A stretch of DNA of 64,000 nt, from contig CP145412.1 in assembly GCA_036867785.1 (NCBI GenBank), forward strand, positions 1,178,001 through 1,242,000, read 5' to 3'. This document shows positions 51,740-63,848 of the stretch, in pieces. This DNA is from Plasmodiophora brassicae (lineage: Eukaryota; Endomyxa: Phytomyxea; Phytomyxea; Plasmodiophorida). The translations under genes and the position numbers were made by a program. The notes under the pieces are model-generated. The model saw only the letters and a list, made by a program, of their open reading frames with translations, did no database searches and had not been told where the DNA came from. Numbering within the stretch: the first letter of the stretch is position 1; each line of letters begins with the position of its first letter.

Positions 51740-52885
51740 ATGTCGCGCGTCAGGAAGAAACGGGAGAATCAGGTGTACATAAAGGACGTGGACGAGTGGA
51801 TGGCAACAGTCGGAAAGCCCGGCCTGTTAGTTGCCGAGCTATACGCTCCACATTTCGGGCCCTGCGAGACCATGTTCCCCGTCATCGATGAGATCATGAC
51901 CAGCCTCGACAACGTCGACCGTGGGGATGAAGTCCGCTGGGCAATCGTCAATGTGTCGAAGCTTGAGGACGACAAAGCTGCGGCCAATGCCGAAGACGCC
52001 CTCAAACGGCAAGAGACGAAAGGTTGCTTCGTGTCGAACTGGTGCCATACAAATTTATTGACAGTACGCCAGCAACTAAAGACAAGGAGAGAGCAGAGAT
52101 GGGCGCGGAGGAGCAGCAGCCAGCAACTCCCGAAGCAGAACCAGAAGACGACGACCCTGTCGGAGAGGTACACATGGATACCACAATCCCGTATCTCGAG
52201 AAGGTATGCCTCGTGGTAATCCCCAGACGAAGGTGATAGCCTGACGTTATGTGCTTAGTATTCTGGGTTTTGTCACCCAGCGCCGATGTACATCTTCTTT
52301 CGCAATGGCCGGGTGTTGGAAGAGCTGCGAGGCGCCAATCCACCAAAACTGGAAGAACTCGTCCGGCAGATGATCGATCAGAAAGACGAGCCCGCTCCTG
52401 TGGTCGAACCGGCCATCTCGATTCAAACCACAAGACGCGGCTCAATGTCTCTGGAAGCTCCCGGTGACGAACCCGAACCCGACAATGAGCCTGAGTCGCA
52501 AACGGAAGGAATGGCGGGTGCCGATGGACCTCCGTTGCCGACCGAACCGACCCCAGACGACACCACAGTGGCGCCGCCGGCAGAGCACCCAGGCGTGCCG
52601 CCTCAAGACCAGCAAGTATCTTCTCCTGATCAGCCTATTGCGACCCCTGAAGTTGGGCCTGAAGTGCCGCCTCAAGAACAACCTGGTGCTCCTCCTGCTG
52701 CTGCACAAGATCCACCTCCAACTGCGACGGCGGCGGAAGCTAATGGACCAATCGCCGACCCAGGTTCCGAACCGAAACATGCAGAAGCCGGCAATGCCGT
52801 CGCCGCTGCACCTGAGCCGATGCCCGGCTCGGCGCCAACGGAGACGACTACAGTGCTACCGAACGAACCTTCCGCAATTGCTTAG
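51740..52885 (+). CDS. Thioredoxin-like protein related to TXNDC3/NME8-NME9
   Basis: Exons 51740-52041, 52065-52203 and 52259-52885 (introns 23 and 55 nt) give 355 residues. The thioredoxin domain has PGLLVAELYAPHFGPCETMF; the usual WCGPC is FGPC here, so the first catalytic Cys is lost. After an acidic insertion (EEQQPATPEAEPEDDDPVGE) the splice yields YLEKYSGFCHPAPMYIFFRN and GRVLEELRGANPPKLEELV. These match the conserved LEKYRGKCEPTFLF and RGANAPLL blocks of TXNDC3/TXNDC6 proteins of axonemes. The NDK domain those proteins carry is absent; the tail is a ~190-residue Pro/Glu-rich disordered region. A non-redox scaffold role in the cilium is likely. Confidence 0.78.
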
Positions 52886-52961
52886 GGCCCCACACACGCG
52901 CACACACAACACACCTTTGACAATACAGCGAAAGCGATTCATTGTGATGATAAGGAAACGC

Positions 52962-53309
52962 TCACGCGAAGAAGACAGCGGACGCGACCAGCAGAGCGAG
53001 CGCCAACCAGGACGCGGGTGCCGCCGGGGACGACGCCGAGGACGAGTTGAACCAACCCTTGCGTTTGGCGGGCGCTGGTGCGGGGCGCTTCGTTGACTTG
53101 GTACGCTGCGGCTGCTGCTGCTGCGGTTGCGAAGGTTCGCCGACGTCCCCAGGTTGTGACGCGTCGTTTGCAGACATGTCGCTGCCCTGCATCATCATCG
53201 GCATCGCGTCCTGCTGATCCTGCATTTGTCCATCGGCTTGCTGCGCGATCGCAACCGCCGCCAGGCACGCCAACAGGCCCACAGCCGAGAGCATGGCACG
53301 TCGCTGCAT
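52962..53309 (-). CDS. Small secreted protein with GPI-type tail
   Basis: 115 residues from ATG 53309: signal peptide MQRRAMLSAVGLLACLAAVA, a Gln/Met/Ser-rich mature part (QQADGQMQDQQDAMPMMMQG, SQPQQQQPQRTKSTKRP), and a C-terminal hydrophobic tail (WLALALLVASAVFFA) after small Ser/Ala residues. This fits a GPI-anchored surface peptide or single-pass protein. It has no homologous domain. Confidence 0.55.
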   Translation of the reverse strand: MQRRAMLSAVGLLACLAAVAIAQQADGQMQDQQDAMPMMMQGSDMSANDASQPGDVGEPSQPQQQQPQRTKSTKRPAPAPAKRKGWFNSSSASSPAAPASWLALALLVASAVFFA

Positions 53310-53536
53310 CGTCCGCCTTCTACAAACAACAGATACTTTCACTAGTGGTGATGGTCCCGATCCCCTGGGACTTGGCAACGTTTGCCAGCTGGCAGTTGAC
53401 TCACCCCTGCATTGCGTCATGCACGTGCCCAGGTTAATCCAGAGGAAGGGCCGTCAGCAGGTCGGGGGATTGCCGCGGGTCCGGATCGGCTGGCTGGGTG
53501 GCGGTCACGTGCGGATTGCACCTCCGGCGTAACCGT

Positions 53537-53869
53537 ATGCGGCGGCGCCCGACTCGCTGCGACCTCGTCCTGGTCGCGGTCGGCGTCGTGCTGGGCTGCC
53601 TCACATGGCTGATGCTGTACGTGACTCATCGGGCGGCGCTCGTGGCGAAATCCTACCTGCAGGCGACACTCCCGTCCGCCATCCACGCCAGGATCACTGA
53701 ATCCCGCATCATGCTCTTCTGGTGCTCGATCGAAAGCATCACAAAGGTCGAGTGTCGTCCTGCGTTGCTTCCGTACCCTATTGAACCTGAATTAACTGCC
53801 ATTCAGTGGGGGATGACAACGTTTGCAACGTCGCCGGACCATGACATCGACAACAACGAGCGTGTCTGA
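53537..53869 (+). CDS. Small single-pass membrane protein, unknown
   Basis: 110 residues from ATG 53537. A basic start (MRRRPTRCDL) and one membrane helix (VLVAVGVVLGCLTWLMLYV) lead to a short soluble domain with IHARITESRIMLFWCSIESI. There is no known family. Codon use fits the neighbours. Confidence 0.5.
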   Translation: MRRRPTRCDLVLVAVGVVLGCLTWLMLYVTHRAALVAKSYLQATLPSAIHARITESRIMLFWCSIESITKVECRPALLPYPIEPELTAIQWGMTTFATSPDHDIDNNERV

Positions 53870-53980
53870 CCGGCTTACATGTTCCAACATAACTAACACC
53901 CCCATAATATAGACACTTGTTCAAGTCGATACGAAACGTTCAATATGACAAGCGAACAGTATCGTACTGGTGAATAACTA

Positions 53981-54871
53981 TCATATATAGAGCCAAGACG
54001 GAGGGTTTGCTGGAATGCGCACCAGGTCAGTGTCGAAGAGCTCGATGAACTGTTCATTCATTAGGCGAACCTGCGACGGAAGAACGAATGAGGGGGGCGC
54101 CCAGCTTGAAACGCAGTTACAACGGAAACCCGGACCTTGGTCCCAGCGTATCGCCGGTATTCCTCGAATATCGATGCCAGGTTCCAGCGCTGGACTTTGC
54201 GAAGGCAGCCCAGCACGGTGCCAGTTCGGTGCCGTCCCAGATGACACATCACTAGCACTGGGTAGCTGTTCACGTCCAGGATCGTATCCAGGGCAGCTAG
54301 AACGACTTCCTCGGACCTTTGTCAGATTGAATACTCAGTAGACGGTTATGCCAACCCAAGGTACAATGCAACCGACACCGTCTTCCAAGGCGTCTTTGTG
54401 CCCTCGCGCCCCAGGTGAAGAAATTGAATGTCCTGGTCATCAACGAAATTCAGCCTGGAGGCACATAGCAATGAGACGCATGGGCATGCATAACGGCACA
54501 GATTACTGCCGACAGCAGACGCGATGGTTCGTCCGGCGCCAAATAGATAATGGTCTTCAGCCTGAGGCGCTCGAGGAACGGCAGATTGAGCTCGTTCGGC
54601 TCCCCGGACCTGTAGAGGTTCTCGGCAACCAGCCCTGCCTCGCAGGCTCCGGTCACCATGATGCGCCATGCGACATTGACGCAGGTCGTACCGAAATTCT
54701 GTGGCGGTATGTACGAGTACGACATCGCTGCCCGATCGGTTGGTCCGACCAACGTTCGGTCACGGTCGCGCGGACGAGTCGGCGGAGTTCACGGTGCAGC
54801 TGAAGGCGTGCTGCTTCAATGGGGAACAGCGGGTCGACGGCTGGCGGCGATGAGGGCCCGGCTGATGGCAT
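53981..54871 (-). CDS. Siw14/PFA-DSP atypical dual-specificity phosphatase
   Basis: Multi-exon. After MPSAGPSSPPAVDPLFPIEA the exons give IPPQNFG joined to LVAENLYRSGEPNELNLPFL, then LKTIIYLAPDEPS, DDQDIQFLHLGREGTKTPWK, NSYPVLVMCHLGRHRTGTVL with the P-loop CxxGxxRTG, and VQRWNLASIFEEYRRYAG followed by VRLMNEQFIELFD. These match the Siw14/OCA family of fungi and plants almost block for block. Siw14 members remove the 5-beta phosphate of inositol pyrophosphates; plant relatives do likewise. The catalytic Cys and Arg are both present, so an active enzyme is expected. Confidence 0.9.
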
Positions 54872-54946
54872 AGCGGTTTGCGATACTGCTGACGGTGATG
54901 GGGTAGGCGGATGCTGATTGGTGACGGGTAGATATCCGAGGATCTC

Positions 54947-55435
54947 GTGACGGCGCTCGTCAGACGGGAGACGGCACGGCGGCGTCGCACGCGTGAACTG
55001 CTGAATTCAGCACGGCACGTCGCCAAGGAAGATACACCCGGCGCTCAGGAAGAAGCCGTGGTTCCTGCTGATGCATCATCTGAAGGGATCAACGTTGAGC
55101 CTGGGCTAATTTCCGAAGAACAACAGCACCCGGCGGACGCGTCGGCTATGGTGACAACTGGAGAGCAGCACGAGATCGCAGGCGCGGAAGCACCTTTGCA
55201 GGACGAGACCGAGAAAACGGAGAGCGCAGTCGAACTGAGAAAGATGGAAGATCTTGCCGATCAGTTGGACGAATTCACGGCGCAACACGGTGAACCCGTT
55301 TCTGAACCGGCGCCGTGCGCCGTCGCCCGCCGTGCCGTCCTCGACTGCTATCTCAACGCAGAATCGCCACTTGCGTGTGCCGATCTCGTCCAGCGATTCG
55401 CCGCTTGTGTCCAGGAGGAACACGCCTCGGCATAA
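54947..55435 (+). CDS. CHCH-domain protein, MIC19/CHCHD3-like; 5' end uncertain
   Basis: The frame gives ~160 residues ending at TAA 55433. The N-terminal half is acidic and helical (RKMEDLADQLDEFTAQHGEP). The C terminus has a twin Cx9C CHCH motif: CAVARRAVLDC and CADLVQRFAAC, with CYLNAESPLAC between, as in MICOS subunit MIC19. MIC19 holds cristae junctions in the mitochondrial intermembrane space. There is no ATG at the open start; the frame is entered at an acceptor near 54932 (ggtag), so a short first exon, perhaps from ATG 54889, is missing from my model. Confidence 0.65.
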   Translation: MTALVRRETARRRRTRELLNSARHVAKEDTPGAQEEAVVPADASSEGINVEPGLISEEQQHPADASAMVTTGEQHEIAGAEAPLQDETEKTESAVELRKMEDLADQLDEFTAQHGEPVSEPAPCAVARRAVLDCYLNAESPLACADLVQRFAACVQEEHASA

Positions 55436-55586
55436 CATAAAAGGTGACAGTTCACTTCTAGCTGACGACCGTGTATTGTATATTCTGCTCGGCAGGCGGA
55501 AGCCGAGATTAGATCCCCGGATTCCTTCTCGCAGCAGCACTCCCTGCAGTGCGCAAACGAACGCTGCAGCGCCATCGCTTGCAGCA

Positions 55587-56378
55587 ATGCTCCGGCTGAT
55601 CGTGCTGTTTGCGCTTGCCGCGTATCTGGCTGAGGCCACCGATGCTGATACGCCTATGGCAAGTAGTCGAGATGAGCACCTGCGCACCTGGATGCTGGAC
55701 CTGTCTGCAGAGCAGCCTCTTGCCCTAACCCCCAACAGTGACGTTTCAGTGCTCCCTGTGGACGGCGTGGAACCGCGACATCGTCGCACGCGTATCATTG
55801 CGCTAGCGGTTATCGTTGCAGCTGCCGTCTTGGCACTATTTATCGGTCTGGTGGCTGGTCTCACGACTCGCTCCTCTTCCGCATCAGTGCAGGCCACGAC
55901 ACCAACTTCTCCGTTACCGTCCACACCGGCCTCGTTACCATCCTCCTCTGGATTCTCGGGCACTCCACTGTCGATTTCCCCACTGGGTCCTTCCCAGCTG
56001 ACCGCGTTTTCGCATTCCGGCGCAACGGCGCCGCCGTCGACATCGACACCATCCACAGCAGGTCCCTTTGGCATTTTATTTACAACTTCCGTTGAACCGT
56101 CGCATACTGGAGTCGCTCCCGTAGGCACGCTGACGTCCCTTCCAAGCGATACGTCGTTGCTTTCGACATCAATTTCATCTGGGCGTCTCCATGAAGTACC
56201 AACGACTGGAACCGCTCCTGCAGAAACCTTGCAATCTCCAAGTGCCACGCAGGGGTACTCGCCGACTACTGTTCCAACTCGACGCCCGCCGAACTGCGTT
56301 CCCAAAGGGACGGCCTCACTACGTCACCATCATCACCACGATCACCACCATAGGCAGGACGACTGCCGTCGCCAATGA
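55587..56378 (+). CDS. Ser/Thr/Pro-rich mucin-like membrane protein
   Basis: 263 residues from ATG 55587. A signal peptide (MLRLIVLFALAAYLAEATDA), a ~60-residue segment and one membrane helix (IIALAVIVAAAVLALFIGLV) precede a ~170-residue Ser/Thr/Pro-rich stretch (TPTSPLPSTPASLPSSSGFS) likely to be O-glycosylated. The chain ends RHHHHHDHHHRQDDCRRQ, a His cluster that could bind metal. The C-terminal end may be an intron read-through. A surface or wall role is inference. Confidence 0.5.
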   Translation: MLRLIVLFALAAYLAEATDADTPMASSRDEHLRTWMLDLSAEQPLALTPNSDVSVLPVDGVEPRHRRTRIIALAVIVAAAVLALFIGLVAGLTTRSSSASVQATTPTSPLPSTPASLPSSSGFSGTPLSISPLGPSQLTAFSHSGATAPPSTSTPSTAGPFGILFTTSVEPSHTGVAPVGTLTSLPSDTSLLSTSISSGRLHEVPTTGTAPAETLQSPSATQGYSPTTVPTRRPPNCVPKGTASLRHHHHHDHHHRQDDCRRQ

Positions 56379-56737
56379 ACTTCCTCTGTTTCGTCACGTT
56401 AAACGGCTTGCCCGCATACATAGCACCAATATTGCTGCTCGTTCAAAGGTGCCGCAGTTGACAAAACGGTCGTACGACCAAAGTGCTCCGAAGGCTCACG
56501 GTGGACTGCGGCACACCGCGCTTCAGGGCCTTTCTTGGTCTTTTACAAGTAGAGAACCCGCTTGAATGATCTCCATGGCATTCTTGACAGTGCGGGTCAC
56601 CCGTGGGCCGTCAGTCGTGCACTCGTGCGCCCGCCCGCCCGGAACAAAAGACGAGTCTGCGAGTGCCTGCACGAATGTGCGTTTTTCGTTCTCAAAGGAG
56701 GATCGCGCGGGGCCGACGCCTCGGACGCCGTCGCAGC

Positions 56738-57303
56738 ATGCTGGCCGGGATCGTCGCCGTCATGGTGGTGCTGTCGAGCGCGGCAGCCGATCAGGCAGCG
56801 TCCTGTCATGACCTGGGTTAGACGGGACGGGCGGTCCCCGGTGCGGTCCGGGCTCATCGACATCTGGGCGTTTTAGGATTCGATGCGGCGACGCTTACCT
56901 GCGGCACGTGCGAACTGTTGAGACCGATGCCGGACGGGCCTGCAATGGTCGACGAGTGCATGGGGTGCTGTACGGCCGGTGACGACGACGACGACGACGC
57001 ACAGCGGTATTTGTCGGCGATCTTCACCGTGTGCTCCTGCCGGTTCAGGTCGAACCCGGCTCTGGCCAGCCTTGTCCGCCGCATCCCCAAGGAATTCCCC
57101 AACGTGAAGATTCGGGTCTGCCGTCGTCTCATTCCGATGAGCGGTTTCCATTCTGATCCGCTTTGGTTTAGGACGTGCAAGGGTTCAAGATGAGCTTGAC
57201 TGTCAAGGCCGATTCAGGTGACGACGAGGACATCCCGGTTGAAAGCTGGTCTGTCGACGATATTGAAGGGTTCCTTCGTCGGAAGCTGCAGAGCACGAAA
57301 TAG
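56738..57303 (+). CDS. SELENOF: SELENOF (15-kDa selenoprotein) homologue, cysteine form
   Basis: Exons 56738-56816, 56877-57115 and 57172-57303 give 149 residues. Signal peptide MLAGIVAVMVVLSSAAA, then SCHDLGFDAATLTCGTCELL, matching CRELGFSSNLLCSSCDLL of animal Sep15. VDECMGCCTAG follows, and the redox domain IFTVCSCRFRSNPALASLVR has CSC where animals have CGU, so selenocysteine is replaced. The end WSVDDIEGFLRRKL matches the family terminus. SELENOF works in the ER with UDP-glucose:glycoprotein glucosyltransferase in glycoprotein quality control, which ties in functionally with OST48 and the TMX-like protein here. No UGA/SECIS is needed for this form. Confidence 0.9.
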
Positions 57304-57353
57304 AAAACGCTCTGCGCTGAGATGACCGACAATCGGTTTGTGTATGAAAGACG

Positions 57354-58091
57354 CTAGTAGTCGTGCACGTTGCCTGCGTTCAGCTCAAGCATGCGTTGCA
57401 GGGCAGGTGGTCGCTGCTGACGTATTCGCTGGTGAACACGCTCGACAAGGCCAGACAGTCGTCGGGCTTCATCGACAGGCGACGCTGGACGTGCCTTCTG
57501 TAGCTCGTCGCGCTCGGCTGTCGCCGTTGCCAGCTGACGCTCCATGTCGACAACGTACGATTGCGTCGCACCGACAAGCGCCCAGAGCACGTGATCACGA
57601 GCGATCCGGACGCGAACCTGCTCTCGTACACGCGACAACGTCGCTCGCGTCGATTCGTACCTGGCGCGTAACGCCTTGTCGTCAACGGGAAGTTGGATTG
57701 GTTCTGGCACAACGTCCTGTTGTGCAGCGAGATCGGCGAATTTTCTCTGCCAGAACGCGACCTCATCCACCAGCGCATCCCGTGTAGCATCACCATTTGG
57801 AAGCGTTGTCAATGGGCTCCTGTCGGTCGTAGCCAGGACGTCCACAATGGTTGACGTCGCTGTCGCGAGCGTCGAGATGGCCTGCTGGCAGCGCCGATCA
57901 TGGTCCTCGGTTGACGCGATACGAACGCGGGCGTCTTCCAGGTCAGCGAACAGCTGATCGGCGTACTTGCTGGCGGTCTCCATTTGGAATTCAGCCGCCC
58001 GTTGCGCCAGCACAGCATCGCGTAATCGCCGACCCAACTCCATCTCGGAGCTGGACGCCTCCGTCTGCACTCCCAGTTCGTCCTGTTCCAT
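57354..58091 (-). CDS. Coiled-coil protein, unknown
   Basis: One exon, 245 residues from ATG 58091 (MEQDELGVQTEASSSEMELG). Most of the chain is helical with heptads (RDAVLAQRAAEFQMETASKY, DMERQLATATAERDELQKAR) and a Pro-containing break near residue 130. It ends ALQRMLELNAGNVHDY. No family name is supported. Confidence 0.6.
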   Translation of the reverse strand: MEQDELGVQTEASSSEMELGRRLRDAVLAQRAAEFQMETASKYADQLFADLEDARVRIASTEDHDRRCQQAISTLATATSTIVDVLATTDRSPLTTLPNGDATRDALVDEVAFWQRKFADLAAQQDVVPEPIQLPVDDKALRARYESTRATLSRVREQVRVRIARDHVLWALVGATQSYVVDMERQLATATAERDELQKARPASPVDEARRLSGLVERVHQRIRQQRPPALQRMLELNAGNVHDY

Positions 58092-58121
58092 TACCTCAGT
58101 TCCCCATGGGCGGTCCTGTTC

Positions 58122-60450
58122 TTATATGATGCTTACCACTGCAACCTTCGCTCTGGGAATGACGTCCGCCGTGTTCCCTTCTTTGCCATTGCGCCCGTCG
58201 TGGCCTGAGTAGGCGTTCACAGTGGGTACCAACGGCATCTTCGCCTGCCTTTGAACACTGGGACGCTGCCCTTCATTGCGAAAGTCGTCGAACAGATCGC
58301 TCCCAGGGCCACGGCCAGTGAATTCGGATGTGTCCCCGGACGTCCCGGATTCGACATCCGACTCGGTATCCTGCCACGGCGACGATGGTCGCACTCGGCA
58401 TCGGCTCTTCGACACGGGCACTGCCCCGGTACCATGGTGCAACATCTCCATCGTTCTGCTGGCCGGCTTTGCGTCCACGATCCCGGGGTGCCCTTCAACG
58501 TACGACAACGGACGACTGTCGCGTCGAAGCGGAGCGGCGGCATGGTCAAGGTTCAGCATCTTGGCGTTCGGTGGATCGCGGTACACGAGCCAGACGCGTG
58601 ACGTCGTGGTGGCGATGTCCACCAGATGACGACGCTCCTTCGGGCGTTCCCGTTTACGAAGCTTCCCGGTGGCCTGGTCCCATACGCCCAGGACGCCAGC
58701 GAGATCAGCGGACCACAGATCGCGACCCACAGGTCGGATCATGTAGACCCACTGGTCGTGCGCGTCCTCGTGTCGCTGGAGTAGGACGCCATCCGCGCTG
58801 CGCCAGACGCAGATGGATCCGTCAGCGCTCGCTGTCCAAACGTGTTGCTGGGCGTTGCCACCCAGGCAGATCGACGTGACGGCGCCCTTGTGCCCGTTGC
58901 GGAGCAGGCCTTTATGTGCACCAGACGCGCTCCACACTCGGACGCCTTCCTCAGTGCCTGCCCAGAGGTGCCCCTCCCGGGACACCACCATGCACTTCAC
59001 CCAGGTCATCCCGTTGCTGACCACCATCTTCGCCTGGCCCGTCATCGTCCGTTGCACGATCGACCTGCAACGAGTTGTTAGAAACGCGGGATGGGTGGCG
59101 CCCTGCGATGGCCATGTCGTGTTACCAGTCGTCGCCGGCGGTCCACAGGACATCGCGCCCGGTGACACAACGCACGGCACCATGATGTGCTTGGAATGGG
59201 TCGCCGACCCGTGCCGACCCGTCACGCTTCCAGGCCTGCAGCGTGCCGTCCGACGACCCGATCCAGACCTTGCCGCCGCTGTCATCGTGGAACATGCAGG
59301 TGATGATGGCCGCGCTCGACGGCTGCCGTTGCTGGTCGGGCCGGGTCCGGCAGCCGGCGATCAGCGTGCCCGTGGCCCGGTCGCGTACTTCGGCCCATCC
59401 GTTCTGCAGTGCGATCCAGACGAATTCATCAGCGATCAAGGCCGCTTTCGGGTTGCTCGGCAACTCGAACGTCTCCATCAGCGACAACGATTGGGTTTCT
59501 CGGATGACCTCGGTGGCCGTATCCTCCCGGTCGAAGTCGTGAATCGTGTCCTTATCGCCGAACGCGTCTGGCGCCAAAGGGTGATCCGATCGTCCGCCCT
59601 TCGCCGTCTTCTTTCCGCTGGAGCGTTTCGCCGAGATGGATGTGACGTTTTCGGCCGCCTTAGCAGCAATGTCAGACGCAGTTCGAGTCGTCATCTTCGC
59701 TGAGGCCCCGTGTGCCAGCGTCGGACGACGATTGCCATTAGAGATGGACGATTGTGATGATGGAGGCTGTTGTGGAGACGCACCCAGCGACTCGCCAGAG
59801 ACTGCTGGTGCCCTCTTCGAGAGCGTTGTGCGAACTCGCGTTCTCCGGTATGGTTTCGGTACGGCTAGCGTTATCGCCGTATCGGATTGCCCTTGCTGTC
59901 GTGAGGCAGGGTACTGGTTTGTCGTCGCCGCTGCAGGTGGATGGCCACGATGGATCCGGTTTCCAGTCGCGTTCCTAGGCGGATTTGGCCTCGGGGCGCT
60001 CAGCAGAGATGTTGCCGATGCGCACGAAGCGACTGGCCTTGCAGCCGCTACTTGATTGGGGTCACCCAGAGCATGTGATGGTTTTCGTGTCGGCGCTTTC
60101 GTCACGTTCCTTCGAATGGTTCCCGTCGTGAAGGGCGACGACCCCTTCGGGACTGGAGGGTGTGCCGGTGACGCGTCATTGACGTGGAACAAGGGCGACG
60201 CGCCCCGCGATCGTTTTTCAGATGCTGGTGCCGTCTCCGCCCGTGCGACTGGATCGGATGGAGTAATGGACAGTGTGAAATGGCGTCCAGCGACGCCGTC
60301 ACTGGAACAACTCGATGAGCCTTGGGAGGAGGTACGCCGACGGCACGGTTGTCCCTTGGCGGCGGCAGGCCGCTGAGGTCCCAGTGCGCTGCGCGATGGT
60401 GGTGGTCTTTCCTGGGAGGTTGACGCACCAGGTCCGGCACCCGGCTTCAT
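58122..60450 (-). CDS. WD40-repeat protein with long disordered N terminus
   Basis: Exons 60450-59126 and 59064-58122 (61-nt intron) give 755 residues. The first ~310 are Ser/Pro/Arg-rich and disordered. A beta-propeller follows with IADEFVWIALQNGWAEVRDR, GGKVWIGSSDGTLQAWKRDG, GHLWAGTEEGVRVWSASGAH, QHVWTASADGSICVWRSADG and RDLWSADLAGVLGVWDQATG. The splice fills a gap between two blades. The W-x-G-x-x-D-G-x-x-x-W pattern is like the propeller of plant inositol polyphosphate 5-phosphatases and related scaffolds, but no phosphatase domain is present. The tail after the propeller is polar. Function is unknown; probably a scaffold. Confidence 0.75.
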
Positions 60451-60769
60451 CCAACGTCAGCGACGCTCCCCAGTATACGATCGCACCATAGAATTAATAT
60501 ACGACTGCCGCCCTAACCGTACCGGTGGATCGCCACAGCCAGCCATCACGCAGCAAACCTTCCGAATTGTCGTCACCTTGCAGACGGCGAGCCCGTTCCG
60601 TATTGGGTTCACCGGTGCCATCGAACGAGCTCCGACCCTTGAATTAGCTGTGGCTATTTGGTTGAACACACGCGAATTAACGTTCCCCGAAGCGGTTCCC
60701 GCGACGCTTCGCAGGAACTTGGAGCGCAATCCGTCGCGGCGGGCCTGGCAGTGGCACTGGCAGGGTCCG

Positions 60770-61268
60770 ATGGCGTCGCCGTCCGGCCTGCTGCTGCTGA
60801 AACAGTCGACCGTGCGCCTGTACCGGTGCATCTTGACGCTGCACCGGCGGATGCTGCCCTGGGAGGTGCGCAACCTGATGGACAAGCAGGTCAGGTATCT
60901 GTTCCGGGAGCATTGGCGCAAGAAGGAGCACGTCCTGCGGGAATTCATCGCCGAATGGGGTATCGGAGAGGCACTGCCCCGCTGCAAACGGTCGTTCTAA
61001 GGTCGTCACTCTCGTCAGATTCGTATTATACTGACCTGAGGAGGTTCGACTTTGGGGTGCGACTTGGTCCCGACCTTCCGTCCCCGTACAAAGAGGTATG
61101 CCGACGCCCCGTTTGCTGAGTGGCAAGACATAACCTCGACGACAGATTGTTCAGAAAAGGCTAGACGCGCGTGATGCACGGCTAAAGGCGGAAGCTAAGG
61201 ACTTGGACCCCGCTGAGGACGACAAGGAACGTCGGCGACGGCGGCGACCACCGTCACGCTCGTTATGA
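60770..61268 (+). CDS. LYR-motif protein (possibly SDHAF3/Acn9-like)
   Basis: Exons 60770-60990, 61041-61095 and 61146-61268 (introns 50 nt each) give 132 residues in one frame. STVRLYRCILTLHRRMLPWE carries the L-Y-R motif of small mitochondrial assembly factors, and VRYLFREHWRKKEHVLREFI recalls the helix-3 region of SDHAF3/Acn9, which helps mature the succinate dehydrogenase iron-sulfur subunit. The tail (DFGVRLGPDLPSPYKEIVQK, then a poly-Arg end) is not typical. Without the introns the frame stops after 76 residues. The LYR class is well supported, the exact member less so. Confidence 0.6.
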
Positions 61269-61312
61269 GCGATAGTGCGAGTAAATCAGCCCGTTGGATC
61301 TTTAATGAACGT

Positions 61313-61678
61313 TTAAGCGATGCAGGCGGCAGCGACCAGGGCAATGGCACCGAGGATCATCTCGTTCGGTGTTCCGTAAAGGATAGCAGTCGAAGTCGTC
61401 TGCGATCCGCACGTGGTGACGTTCTTCAGGGTCGTCACGTTGTTCGCGTCCGTTACATTCTTCAGCTCGACGACACAGTTCGCGGACACGTTCCCAGAGG
61501 CAGAGCCCGACACCGATCCGCCCCCTGTCAATGTCTGACCAGCTTGTCCGGATACGTCGGGGCTAGAAGATCCAGATACCGAGCCGCTTTCAGCATTATC
61601 GTTGCTCTCGTAATTATCGGCAGCGATGCAGCTGAATGTGCTGGCGAGGATGACGATGGCGATAAGGAGGCGCAGCAT
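61313..61678 (-). CDS. Small secreted protein with GPI-type tail
   Basis: 121 residues from ATG 61678: signal peptide MLRLLIAIVILASTFSCIAA, a Ser/Gly-rich region (SGSVSGSSSPDVSGQAGQTL, GGGSVSGSASGNVSANC), two Cys and several N-glycosylation sequons (NVT, NVS), and a hydrophobic C terminus (MILGAIALVAAACIA) typical of a GPI signal. No domain is recognised. It is one of four similar surface-type proteins in this window. Confidence 0.6.
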   Translation of the reverse strand: MLRLLIAIVILASTFSCIAADNYESNDNAESGSVSGSSSPDVSGQAGQTLTGGGSVSGSASGNVSANCVVELKNVTDANNVTTLKNVTTCGSQTTSTAILYGTPNEMILGAIALVAAACIA

Positions 61679-61939
61679 ATCTGTGAGAGGCGCTGGATCG
61701 GGGGCTACGACTCGTTCGATGGATAAGAAGTCCTTATCCTCGACTGGAATTCTATATGACGAAGCGCCACCCTTCGGTTGACTCGAACGCTGGCTACTCA
61801 CGCTGGCGTCAACTTGGGTGCCCCTGATGAGTCAACTGATCCCATGTTACCAGGATGCAGGTCAAAAGGTCCAGCAACTTGACAATACACAGGCAGGGTT
61901 TATGATTGACGGGCGCGTCGTTCGCCCATGTGGGCGAAG

Positions 61940-63601
<1,662 letters not shown>

Positions 63602-63848
63602 TCAGTCTGCCCTGCTGGCCCCGCGCCACGACGTCGAGCAACGCCCTGACCTTCGAACGCGATCGCCATCGCTGCGCAGTCCGGTGGACTGCCGAGTCGT
63701 CTGTCAACGGGTTTCCCCCCACCGGCCCACGGGGCTGTCGTCTACAGGGTCCGCCGCCCTCGGCCTTATGTTACGGCGGCCCGACTGCTACATGTTCCGG
63801 CCGCTCCGAGTGCGGTTCCCCTGATCCGACAAGCTCCGATCCGGTCCA
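63602..63848. promoter_or_regulatory. Divergent promoter between DHFR-TS and the next gene
   Basis: 247 bp between two ATGs on opposite strands. It is GC-rich, and I see no clear motif. Confidence 0.4.

Noticed and set aside
55106-56305. 399-codon minus-strand open frame
   Set aside because: It is antisense to the MIC19-like and Ser/Thr-rich genes, whose signal peptide, membrane helix and CHCH motif lie on the plus strand.
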